A DNA stretch of 64,000 bases from Epiperipatus broadwayi (lineage: Eukaryota > Onychophora > Udeonychophora > Euonychophora > Peripatidae): the NCBI GenBank assembly GCA_028023455.1, contig JAQFVV010000457.1, positions 250,001-314,000 on the forward strand, in the 5' to 3' direction. The number at the start of each line of letters is the position of its first letter. Positions within the stretch are counted from its first letter, which is position 1. This document shows, piece by piece, positions 1 to 12,700 of this stretch. Both the position numbers and the translations under genes were made by a program. The notes beneath the pieces are model-generated. The model was not told the origin of the DNA. It saw nothing but the letters and a program-made list of their open reading frames with translations, and did not search any database.

Positions 1-3000
1 AGGATGGTGATTAGCTTATTATTTGGAAAACATCCTGAGTCCAATAACAGGTACGATCAACTGCAAATTAGTATAAATAAGTGTGAAATGCATTGATTCC
101 ATATAGAGGAGAGAAACTGTTGGTTGAAATTATTTTCCACTGTAACTTAAATAGCCTTATCTTGCTGTCTGTTTTACAGTATTTTTCAAAACTTTATTTA
201 TAGCAGCAAGTATAATGATTTTAACTAAGAGAAAACCATCTACTATGCATGGCTAGACAACAAAAAACCATTCCAGAAATAAGTTTGCTAAAATCAACCA
301 TTGCCTGCTTTAATAATGCCACGAAGAAAGAAGCAAATAATACTATAAGAATGATGTTACACCTAGAGATACTGTATCCTATCTAACATCACCAATGCTG
401 CTATGTTTTCTATCTAACATCACCAGTGCTCCAAGAAAATAATTATCACTTTTGGAAGAACTAATGAAGACATTCGTAAATGTATTAAAAGAACGATATC
501 TCCATGAAACCATGGTTTGGAACTGTTTAAAATATTTTTTATTATTTTATCATCTTTAATATTTTGTAAATATAGTGATAGTAACAAGTATATAATTAAC
601 AGTTTTACATATTATTGTTAATATTTTTTTATATTAATCTGCTTAGTTTGTGTTTACTTATTGAATTCAATCCAAATATTATGCTTCTAATATTCAAAAT
701 GCTAGTAATATCTACAACCCTAGGAAATCATGCAATCCACTGGTAAACATGCAGGGATTTTGATTATAATTTATAAATGATGATTGGTTGTTAATAAGTT
801 TTCCAGAAGTAAACTTTCTATCCAGAAGGTTTGTCACATTAAATTGAAACTACAAAAACAAATTAAATACTTTTTGGAGGACTTATACTTAGTTTAAACC
901 TTTTGTGCTAGATTATAAATAATTATCATCACATTGGTTAGTAGTATTATATATATTTGGATTGAATCATATTTTATTCAAATTTTATTAATCATTCACC
1001 TTTCATCTAATATAAATATTTATTTGGATTCAAAATTTACAATTACATATTTGTATATCTTTGGTTCACCAAATTATTGTAACAATATCTATATTGGTTA
1101 TATGTCTATGAAATTAAATCTATGTCATAAGTAGATTTGATATCCATGAGGCTTTATTTATTTTCATTTAACTACAGATATTGGCAATAGCTTTTGAATC
1201 AATTCACTACATATTAGATACTTCATTATCAAGTGATGATTTGTGGATGGTTTTGATTCTGAAACTCTTTAATCTAATTTTTATAAAGACAACTTAATCT
1301 AAACTTAAGAGAATCCTTGCAGAAAAAAATTGTTGAATTAATGTAACTAAGTTTAGAAATATATGTATATGAATATATAAATACATACAAATAAATATAG
1401 AGACAAATGTATAAATTACATATATGCATGCACCTACAAACTTTTATTCATATGTATTTATATTAATTAAAATCCACATACATGTATATGCACAGATAAC
1501 CACACACACATTTTTTCAAGAATTTATTAAATTATTTTATATGATTAAAAAATATTTTGAAAGACACTCAATTTTTATCTTGTTCATACATTATAATTTC
1601 CATAATTTAAATATTCTAAGTTAGATTTTCCAAAAATTACCACATAATAAAGTTGATTTTTTTTTTTAACTTAATACATTTTTATGGATTATTTAATAAA
1701 AATTAATATCTGTATAGTATTGTTTTACTTCATAATTTTATGAGTGCACTTTAGTCAAACTTTCTTTTTAAATCAACTATTATTTGAAAAAGATCTAAAA
1801 CATCTCTTAAACAGTGTAAGTTATTTTATGATAATTTTGTGAATGTATTGAAAATTATTTTTTAATTAATAATAGTTGGGAGTTTGTTTTGGGTTTTTTT
1901 TTTTTAAAGAATAAAAAATATTAATAATTCTTTCTAGATTAATAAATACATAATTTTTTTACTAGCACTATATATATATATATTTTTTTCAAATAATTTT
2001 ATCTAAAGACACTGATTACAAACAAAAGCTATATTAATATGTTAGTCTTTAAATACTCAGCACTCCTGGTGAATGCTAATCCTTTTTGCAGGATTATTAA
2101 ATTGATATCAACTTTCTGACAAATATTTCTTGTCAATTCTATTTGTAAAAGAAAAAATATTCTTTTCTATACAATGACAAAAATATTGTTCTAATATAAC
2201 TTACTTCTACTTTGACCATTTTTGTTATATAGTTCAATAAATGAATTCAGATATATGCAATCTAATTCAATTATTCATAATGGAAAGTATATCTTTCGTT
2301 TAAGGAAAATTTATGTGTTTTTAAATTCAAATCATTGTTTTTAATCATTTACTTGGAATATCTTGTTTAAATTGAAAGCTTATCCAATTCTAACACCTCT
2401 CTCACATGCATATACTCAGCATATCTTATAAAATTACAACATGGTGTTAAAAATTCTTAACATCTTGTCATTTTTTATCTGAATACATGCAACATATACA
2501 TATATATTAACTGAAAAATAGTTTTTATAAAATTCTTTATTCATAAAAATGTTACTATATAAATTCATTGAACTGTAAAATTAATATTAACACAATAGAA
2601 TGTGAATATTAATATTTTAGAAAGCTTATAAATAATGGTAGATTCAGTGAATAAATAAAATGTGATTGATTAATAATTTGTTTTACATGTTTATGAGCAA
2701 ATATTTAAAAAAGAATTATAGTACTTCAATATATAAAGGAAGAGTAAAACTGGTAATATATTTCTCATTTAATCATATTCTATTTGCAGTACAAAAATAT
2801 CTGTTAAAATACTTAAATTGTAATTTTTTAATAACCATTTATATTTATGAGATAGAGTAAATAATTAAACACTTCATTTGTTTTTTTAAAAAAATGACTT
2901 TAAAATAATTATTTCTTTTTTAAAAAAATATTAAAATGATTAAATGTCAATATTTAGAAAGTCATAAATATGCCTAAAATAAGAGTGTTAGCACATAGAA

Positions 3001-3683
3001 AAAGGCTAAATTAATACCATGTATGTGTTTATAAAACATATGCAGATTAACTGAATTAAAGTTCATTATACATATACAGTGAGAAGACTCATGGCTGATA
3101 AATTTCATTATATTTCATAATTTTTAAAAACTTGTTTTTTTGTTTGTTTTTATTTTTAATAAAAGCTGACTTATTTTCTGGAGATCATTTTATATATATA
3201 TATATTTTTACAAAATAATATTACATATATCATGTTTATATAAAATAATTATAAACAAATGATTTATTACTCAGCTCATAAACAGTATAAACCTAGAAGT
3301 GACAACTAGATCCGCAGTCAAGGATCTTGAACTTCAGAATCTGCTATTCTTATATATATGTAAAGAAGGCAGTTTATTAATTCTTTTCTTAATAATATTC
3401 AACTTCTATTCTGATTTGACAGCTTTTTTTGAGAAATTCCTGTTTGTCAATAATTTTCTGAGGTTTATTAAATAGTTAGCTATCCAGTAACCTTGTTGAA
3501 CATAATTGTTTGTGCCAAAACACTTATTGATCTGTTCTTTGTGGTGTGGCTTTTTTTCTTTCCTACACTATCTTTCATCTATTTTGTCACTAAGTCTACC
3601 CTAAGCTATAAACTGAAAGACAACATTATACTATAATTAATTTATGCTATAATAATATAATGTGTTATATAATACTGTTATAT
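1..3683. other. AT-rich non-coding stretch, nothing recognisable
   Basis: AT-rich sequence with poly-T/poly-A tracts and short AT microsatellites. A short direct repeat of about 20 bp (CTATCTAACATCACC...) occurs near 379 and 410. No exon with splice signals and family similarity was recognised. It could be upstream intron or intergenic sequence. Confidence 0.5.
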
Positions 3684-3975
3684 ATGCAAAGAGAACAAAC
3701 AGGTGTTACTGACCTCATTGAAAAAATTAAAAGATTGAAGTGGAGTTGGGCTTCACATATTGCTAGAAGAGATGATAATATATGGACAATTTAAATCTTA
3801 AACTGGATTCCAAGAGGTTATAAAAGACCCAGAAAGAGACCACATGTGAGATGGATGGATGAAATAAGAAAGTGTGCAGGGGTGATGTGGAGAAGAGAAG
3901 CTAAAGATCGGAGAAGATGGATTAAACTTGGAGAGATCTTTATCCTGCAGTGGATTGATAATGTTTGATGATGAT
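3684..3975 (+). mobile_element. 3' end of an RTE-like LINE (decayed)
   Basis: The + strand reads as the C-terminal tail of an RTE/BovB-like reverse transcriptase: TDLIEKIKRLKWSWASHIAR then RRDDNIWTI, one in-frame stop, then PRGYKRPRKRP, VRWMDEIRKCAG and DRRRWIKLGEIFILQWID, ending at TGA 3966-3968. A short ATG/TGA trinucleotide tail follows directly (about 3966-3985), as is usual for RTE 3' ends. The family pattern is IKRLKWRWAGH...RW...GRP..RW.DDI...AQDRRRW. Only about 95 codons survive, which is a 5'-truncated dead copy. Confidence 0.85.
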
Positions 3976-3985
3976 GATGATAATA

Positions 3986-6629
3986 CTATTTGTAATTTTC
4001 ACAAATGTCACCAAATCTACTACTTCCTTTTTTCCTGCAATATTTAATATAAATACAATTTCTACACCTTACTTCAAAAATGTTTTAGCAAAAAAAAATT
4101 TATTGTGTATATAATATACATGCACAATCTGATTGTTTTGACTGTCTTAAAGTTTTCCTCAGAGCCACTCAAAATAGAAGATTGTATGTGTGTTTGTTAA
4201 AAAGTGTTTGACGCAAGGTGTAAAATTATATTTATGTTTGTAATTTTGAAATTAAGAGGGAAAAAACCTAACTGATTATTAGTTTAATAATTGTTAATGT
4301 CATATTTTTATGTGATTAATACATATTAAATTTATTTTGAATCAATTGATTTAAGAGTAGGTGAATCTCCCTACTCTTAATCCACACTAAACATACAAAG
4401 TGCTGTTTGTTCATTGCCTGAGAAAGAATGATTTTCTTCATTAATGACATATATATTAAGCTATACTAATTTTACATTTTAAATTATACTGTCATTTTTA
4501 TTTTAAAATTTTTTATTATTTGTAAATCTGTAGGAAATCTGAAATTTTTAATTACCTGTATATCTAAATAAAAACTAATAAGTAATCATGCAACTGTGAT
4601 GTAATATCAATCATAAAATACCTTTAACAGACTGTAGCGAATGCCTGAGTGATGTGTATTTCACTCTCTTTCTATAAGTGTAACTATAATGTTTCAAAAT
4701 AATGATATCACACACAAGTCTGCGTTTTATATTTAGATAAAACAAATTACATGATAAGAGTGAATCAAGAATTCCATTGACATTTTGAATTGATATGGTA
4801 TTTGCAAAGGCATATTTATTGCTTTGCACTGGAGAAGAAAATGGACTCAAATATTCAAGGTTTTTTTTTCAAGTTTCCTGACAGCAACATATCAAGTATG
4901 TGATACTATTATTCTTATCATCCCATATATGTAAGTGCATAATGTATATATAATCTAATATAAACATTATTTAAAATCAAATTTAAGAAGTATTTTTTTT
5001 TTGTTAATGAAAACTTTTTTGTGTTTATAAAAATATGCATGGCTGCATATCACATGATAAAAGCCAAAACATAAATCAATCATAGAATCTAAAATCTGTT
5101 GTCAAGATGACCGCTATAGGTTAAAGATAGATAAACATGTATATATTTAAAGCATCCAAGAATTTTTCTAACAGATGATATAATCACATTTCTATATTGG
5201 TCCACATGAAATTTTATCATTCGTTTTAAACATTATAGTACATATTATATGTTGATTGTCAAAAATATTTTGAGAAACAAATTTGTTATATAAAAACAAG
5301 GTTATATGATATCAAACAATCTTCATTCTTTTTTTTTTCAAGTCATATTGTTTTTTTTTATATATATTTATGAAATTTTTACTTGTCATGTATAAAAATA
5401 TATACCTTCATGTGTATATATATGTCAAATATTTTTTCGAGTAGTACCATATGTAACAAAAAACCAATGTTCTTATAGCTGGCATGTTATCAAGGCATCA
5501 TTCTATTGAATGTTTGTTTTATATATGAAATAATCGAAATGAATATTGAATTTCTTTTTTCTTCAAAATATTATGTCAGTATGTTTATATTTAATAAAAC
5601 AAAACACCAGAACTGACTCTACAATTATTGAAATACCAACTGCCATTTGCAATAGTATGTTATAAACTAGCTAGCTATAGTTGTTATTCATTTTTTTTAT
5701 ATTGGTATATTGATGAATACTTAATTCCAGTGTTTTGTTATATACTACTGCTTGTCATTATATATATATATGATTATCTTGGAAATTCCATTGAAGAATT
5801 TTATTTATGTTTTCAATAATTTTTTGCAATATTTTTATGTTCAGTGTTTTATATATACATACATACAGTGATCAAAACATATACAAGTTTGTCAGGTGTG
5901 AAAAAATGTTCATTATTGAATTCTTTATTGAAATTTATTCTTGCATAAATCATAATAAATGAAAACACTTAAGAAAAACACAATATTCATTCATTATTAG
6001 AATTGAAAATATTATAATTTGAATTAGAGACAAAGTATGATAAACAAATCCATCTGGATATCCACTGTTAATAGGCACATAGTTTATCAGGAATGAAACT
6101 TTTAGAAAATGAATGCTGACTATTTAATAACAGATCAACAAACGTTTCTAATGAATCTTGATCTACACATGCCATAATTACCATGCAACGATTGTAGTTT
6201 TGGTTTTTATATAGAATTTCAAAAAATAAATGCAGCAATGAATAAATGTCTTATTGCTATAGTTACAACAGGCTATTTTACAGCTGTAATTATCAAAGAA
6301 CAGAATGGGTTGGTGTTTTTTTCATATTGGTTTGTTGATCTTTCAGGGCTGAGAACTGTATGTATTGAATAACTTTTATATATAAGCAATTGGTGATACT
6401 TTTTTACTTAATAAATCAAGTTCAAGTATGTATATGTGTCAATGAAGAAAATTAAGCATTAAATGTTTTTACTAATATTTGGCCCAATGCATTTGGCTAA
6501 AATAATATTATCTATATTTAATAGTTAATTTTTCTTCATCAACACACTACATATTTATGCATAGTTTATATATTTATATATACACACACAGACATACTAT
6601 TTATTATTATTTGTTTATTTATTTTTCAG
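3986..6629. other. AT-rich non-coding stretch before coding exon 1
   Basis: No gene, RNA or complete repeat was recognised. A minus-strand frame at 4611-4850 has no family resemblance. An upstream non-coding exon of the transporter gene may be in here, but nothing marks it. Confidence 0.4.
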
Positions 6630-6759
6630 TTGCCCAAAGCTAGTGTTTTATCATGCTACCCACATATATTCCTTCAAAAGGCAAAACAATTCATGTGGCC
6701 TTGCCTTCTCCAGACATTCCATGTAGTCCAATTACTTGGCAAGTGACACTGTTTCTAGG
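6630..6759 (+). CDS. SLC35A4: SLC35A4-like exon 1 (5' UTR 6630-6652, coding 6653-6759)
   Basis: A T-rich tract and TTTTTCAG acceptor precede 6630, so at least one non-coding exon should lie upstream, either within the first 6.6 kb or left of the window. The ATG at 6653 is chosen because an in-frame TAG at 6641-6643 closes the frame just upstream. The exon encodes residues 1-35 and two bases of codon 36, a hydrophilic N-terminal tail (MLPTYIPSKGKTIHV...) leading into the first membrane segment (TWQVTLFLG). The donor is GTAAGA at 6760. No micropeptide uORF can be assessed because the rest of the 5' UTR is not identified. Confidence 0.85.
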
Positions 6760-9700
6760 GTAAGAGTTAATTTAAATTCTAAAGACTTAATTTTTGCTCA
6801 TTCTTATGCTGTAATTTCATTTGCTAATTTGTTAAAAATATTATTATTCATCTGACAAAAGATAAGTTCCATGCAGAAAATAAGACTACCTCTAGCCTTT
6901 TTAATCCTTATTCTACTCTTTACATATTCGATCCCCTTCTTAAGTTTATACTCTCTTTATTTTTCTTATAATTTTCATGCTTTGAAATAGATGTCCCATT
7001 ATTTTTTCTTATTCTTAATAACTTGTTAAATAATAATGTTTTACAATTATTCTTTTCAACATTTGCACCTTCTATCCCCATCTGTAAAATCTCAGTCTTT
7101 CTTATCTTTTTGCAGTATTTATAAGTATGACATTCCAAATTAAATATTAATCTCTTTCTTAACTCTAGTTCAAGTGAATCACAAATCAATCTTATATTCT
7201 TATTGAAAATCTGGTTAGTTATTGCAATTCTCATAATTTTTTTATTATGTTATTTTCTAAATATTCAAAAGCATTCTTCTATTTTATAACTTTGTATCTA
7301 ATGCTTGCACTTAAAGATCTTAACTTGTTGTATATCTTCATTTCTTTAATTTTATTAACATTTATTTTCATTCTTTCTTGCTATATTATCAGAAAAATTG
7401 AAGTAATGCATTCGTCTAATACGAAATTTAATTTAATTTCACAACTTGTCTACATATACTACTCAAACAGAAGAAGTACACCAGTTCTACTTGATACCTT
7501 TCCTATATTTATTCTGAAAGACTAATGAATTTTATAAATATTTTTGGTATTATATATATATATTCTTATAAATATCTTTCCTTCTGGTCTATATCTTTTT
7601 TTTAAAACATCCAGCATAGTAATCCAATTTATTTTATCAAACATATTTTCCAAATCAATGGGAAAAAATATAAATTAATTTTCTCTTTCTCAGTTATTAC
7701 TTCCGACACTTCTATTGATTATCTTGTTCCTCTCTCTTTTTCTAAATTCAAGCTATCTTTCAGTTACAATCAAGTTCATTTCATTGTAAATTCATAAATG
7801 GAAGACTTTCAATCATACTTTACTTTCATGTGAATTTTAAACTAATTATATCATAATATTTGTATTTCGTTCCATTAGACCCTGAAATCATATGTTGAAA
7901 GGAAATTCAATATTTATTTCCTGTAGTCATAGATCCTATTATAAATGTCAATTAATTCTCAAAGTCTTTAATAATTTAATCGAAGTCTCATAATTTTTTA
8001 TGCTTCAACATTTTTCATTTATTTAAAATTTTTATAATTTCTTCTTTTATTGAAGCACAATGTATTTTATTCCTATAATTTTTAATTTATACATTAGATT
8101 AAAGGCATATTATTTTTACCATATAAAGACATATATTCTCCATGTTTTCAATGTATTCACTATCTTTACTAAAAGTTCCCCTTTTTATTTGTTTTTTACT
8201 ACTATGTATCAATATTTTCTTAATGTTGACATTGAGGTGTGATTTTGCCAAGTCTCCCAATCTGAGAACTTTTCAAATTTGGAAAATGTTTATAAATGAA
8301 ATTAAAAGTTTTAAAAGTTATATTTTTAAATATTACAAATAATTATTGTTTCAAGATAAAAAAAATTCTCTTAAAGGGGTTATTAAAAAAATTAGTAGCG
8401 TGCTGTTTTTAATTTATGTGGAATAAATTATAGTCCTTTAAAATTGACTAAAATCCATAATCATTTTGTGTGTTAACAAAATAAATTTAAGAAGTAAGTA
8501 CTGAAAGTAGAAGTAGTAATTTTAAATGTTGTGTTCATGTTTATTACATATGTCTCCTGTCACTGTTAAGATATTAATAGAATGTATGTAGTTTTATTAT
8601 TTATATTTAGTAATGTTATTAAAAGTTGCCATGTGAACATTTAATTATCGTCAGAATGCTGTTTTGTATTTTTTAAATGCCCTTATGTGAAACTGGGATT
8701 ATTGTATTTTATCAAATCAAGTTCTCTTAAATGACTTATCATTGATATGTTTTTTTCAGTTGTTTAAGGGATCTTTTATTATTGTTCATCCTTCCTATAT
8801 TCTCTTTTTCCTTCCTTTTTTAATCTTTTTGAGCATTATACAGTTTTCTTATAAATTAAATCATCCATGATGTGACCAATATAGGATAATTTCAACTTCG
8901 CTAGTCACTTGTGCTTCACATCTGATCAGTTATTCACTTATTCTTATTTCTCACTATTCATAATATTCTCATGCATTTTTCACAAAATACATTTGAGAAA
9001 TTAAAAAAAGGCATTATAGAAATAAGCAAAACTATTTTTATGTAATATTTAAATTCTTTTATTAAAAAATGAATAGCAGTTATTGTATTTTTGTTTCCTA
9101 TAGATATAAAAATTTGAAAATGCAAATTTGAATACTATTTAGTCCTTTGAATTAAATTTCTACTTAATATAATTTTTGATAAAATAATTAAATTTAGATT
9201 TAGGGTGAGAGATTAAAATGTATTGATTATAAATAAAACATGCTATTTATAAAAGTACTTGCATGATTCAACCCTTTTATATTGATATTTAATAATAATT
9301 CATTTGATTTTATGGTTTTTAATTTTATCAGTATATTCTTCATCTCAATTCCATGGTATCACAACCATCCACCAATGCAGAAAATTAGACTACTATCTCT
9401 CACTATGCATGCATTTTTCAAATATTCTTTGTTTTTTGTGTGATCCAGAGAAATCAAATTCTTGAATCTTCATACTCATATTGATGGCTCAATAGCTTTC
9501 ATTATTATCCTCACACAAGATAGGGATTATTTTCTATTCTTTTTTTTTTTTTACCTATGGAAAAAGTTGAAAATTATTGTCTACAGATTTGGGTGTTTAA
9601 TATCTTTAATTCACCTGAAAAATAAAGATTGTGTGCAAAAGGCATGCATAGTGAGAGAGAATGGTCTGACTTTCTGCACTTGTAGATTTTTTGCAATATG

Positions 9701-12700
9701 ATAGAGATGAGATATGCATTGATAAAAAACAAAATACCTAAATATCACTGAACCTTTAGTTTATTCAATGTGTGATAACTCTTTTAAAAAAACAATACTC
9801 CTCTAAATGTACTTTTCACTATACTTTATTTAAGAGATATGTGGGTTATTAAAATTTAATATGCAATAAGATTGGAAAAGTTTTGAATATGTGATAAAAC
9901 AAGAACTGCTTTTTTACTCAATTACAATCTTTAATAACTTTAATAATCAGTGATTTCTAGATGATTATGCCTTTAAATCCATGGGCTGGTTTCTGACTTT
10001 TGCCTTTAGCACTGAAGTTTGGGATTCAAATTGGAAGTAATGCAATTATGCATTACCAATCACTTTTAATTATCTTTTACCACTTCTATTGTAACTGAAT
10101 TAATAATATTGATATTTAAATATTTTATTAAAATGACTTTTAATTATTATATTTTATATACATTTTGAATATTCAAAATATTGATTAAGATTTTTAACAC
10201 TATACAGTAATTTATATATATATTTTATAGTCTAGTTTTTAAACTTTCCCTGAATAATTTTAATCTTATATTAGAATTTACTTTATCAATTAGTAACTCT
10301 CTCATTCTCACTTCCACTTGATTGCAAGCCTTCTTGTGAATATCCGATATCTAGATAATTCCTAACTCTATACAATGTGCGTTGTTCGATATATATATTT
10401 ACCATGCAATTTACTGTTTTAAATATATCTCATAAAAAAAAAAAAAAAAACAATTAACAAAAAAATGGAATGGGGCAGATATGAAAAAGATAATATAGCA
10501 ATGAATCTAGAGAAAAAGAGAGCAGTCACATAATATAACATACAAGGAGAAAAAATGGCTCACTGAGAGATGATTTGGGATGACATTCATTCAAGTAGTA
10601 AAATTTACAAATTCAAATTTATGAATTTTTTTATTTAATACATTTGAATTTTTGTTTAATTGAAACTGTAGTTGTTGAATCCATGAAAATATACAATCTT
10701 TTCTAAAATAATCATATTACTCAATTAAACTTGTAATTATCAACTAATTATTTCAATACTTTTCTATCAGTCCTTTAATATTTCAATTGAATTTTTTATT
10801 TTAATTAAAGCTTTTACAAAAAATTTTTCCCTTTATTATTGCACAATCTATTTGATCATTATCCATATAACTTTTGATATAGAAAAGAGCTTATAATTTT
10901 TGCCATCTAAGTAACTTATATTCTTTTCATCTTTTCAATGTTTTTCTTTCTTTAGTAATTTTTTTCAGTTCTTTAGCTTTGCTTTTTTCATCCAAACTGT
11001 TTTTTGTAATTTTTCTATATCTTTGCCTTCACTTTCTAGCCACTTCTAACTTTATCTGTTTTACATTTGGATTTGCAATCAAAGATTTTATGCATACTTA
11101 TATCATCTAAAAAAAAATTTATTTTTCATGCTTTGTTTTTATAATTGTATGTTTTTTAGCTTTTTTTAGAATCTACTTTTGTATTGCAGCAATTTGTTAA
11201 TATTTTCTTTGAATAATTTCTATATTTTAATTTGAATTTATTTTTTAATAAATCTTCTATTATTTACCATGTTCTTATGTAACAGTTCTCTTTTTTTTTT
11301 TTTCTTCAAAATCTTCTTTTAATTTGCTGTCCAATTTTTTTCTTGTTCAATTTCTTATTTTTTAAAAGATAATTTCAATTATATTGTCATGAATTATGAT
11401 CCTAATCTCTTTCAGTTCCAACAAGTGTTACATGCCTTTAATATTATTTTTAAATCAGTTTGAATCAAAACATAATCTAATTAAACATATTTATAGAGCT
11501 TTTCATGTGCAAATCCTCTTTTTACAATTAATAAACCATGTTACGCTTTTATCATACTATTTTCTTTACAAAAATTTATTAATTTTTCACTTTTTTCATT
11601 ACTTATTCCATTTAATAATCTCAATAATCTTTTTCCTATTTTACCACAGGATTCTAATAATTCATAATCATTAAAGCTCAGTTAAAGACAAATATATATT
11701 ATTTTTTGAAAAAAAAAAATTGAACATGAACCCAAGGAATAACTCAATTTCATCTCTTCTTTTCTATGTATAATATCTTTATTAGGTATATTTAAAGTTT
11801 TCACTACATTTTAAAAGTCATGTGCAGTGGAGAAGAAATTTTGATTATTTCAAGAAAAGAGATTACACATGGAGAAGAGGATGTAATTGAATTATTCCTA
11901 TGTTTATGTTCAATGAAAAATAATAAGTAAAAAGAAACATATATTAATCATTAAGTGAAGTGTAAATCTGGGCTAGAATGATATAATAATCTCTAGCCTA
12001 ATAAATGATCAGTAATAATCATTAATGTCTATCTGAAGACGACATCAAAGTTGTGAGTATAGAAAATTTGACACTTATAAAACAAATTGTAATGCAATGA
12101 AACCACTAACTATGCTATATTTTATTCTAAGCTCCTCTTGCATTCATCATATGTAGCATGTAATGTTTCTCATTTTGTTGATAAACATTGATTAGGAATT
12201 TCAAGTGCACAATACTTCTCAACTTGCATGCATATATATAAAATGACTAAAGCTAGAGGTTTGCAGAGTGAAATAGTGACACAAAAGGAGGTACCCCACC
12301 ACATACACCATTTATGCACCACCGGGGAGGGGGGGAACTTTGTTTAATCTCTCCTTTTGCTTCTTGTTTGATCACTCTGTTTCCCTTCCTAGCAAAAGAA
12401 AAAAATATATATTAATATCTGATTTGGTCTTTTAATCTTCAACCAAACTGATTGATTTCACATCTTGTAGAACATACAAATGATAGAGAGAGCAGAAAGC
12501 GCAAGAGAAAGTTATATATATATACTTCTGTCATTCAGCATTATTTATTTACAAAAAGCACAAAAAATTTTTTTGTTGATCATCAAATTCCCATACATCA
12601 TATCTCAGTGTCTATCTCTAAATAGTAAGGCCATACTTGGGACGCCAGATTATACAAAAAAAAAACTGTAATAGTATGAAAATTAGAGCTGCTTTAACCT

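Noticed and set aside
5628-5819. Hydrophobic 63-codon frame near exon 1
   Set aside because: T-rich DNA yields Phe/Leu/Ile/Tyr-rich frames by chance. No signal or splice sites link it to the transporter.
6920-7234. 104-codon minus-strand frame as a host gene
   Set aside because: Its ELRKRLIFN stretch and neighbouring RT remnants identify it as LINE debris.
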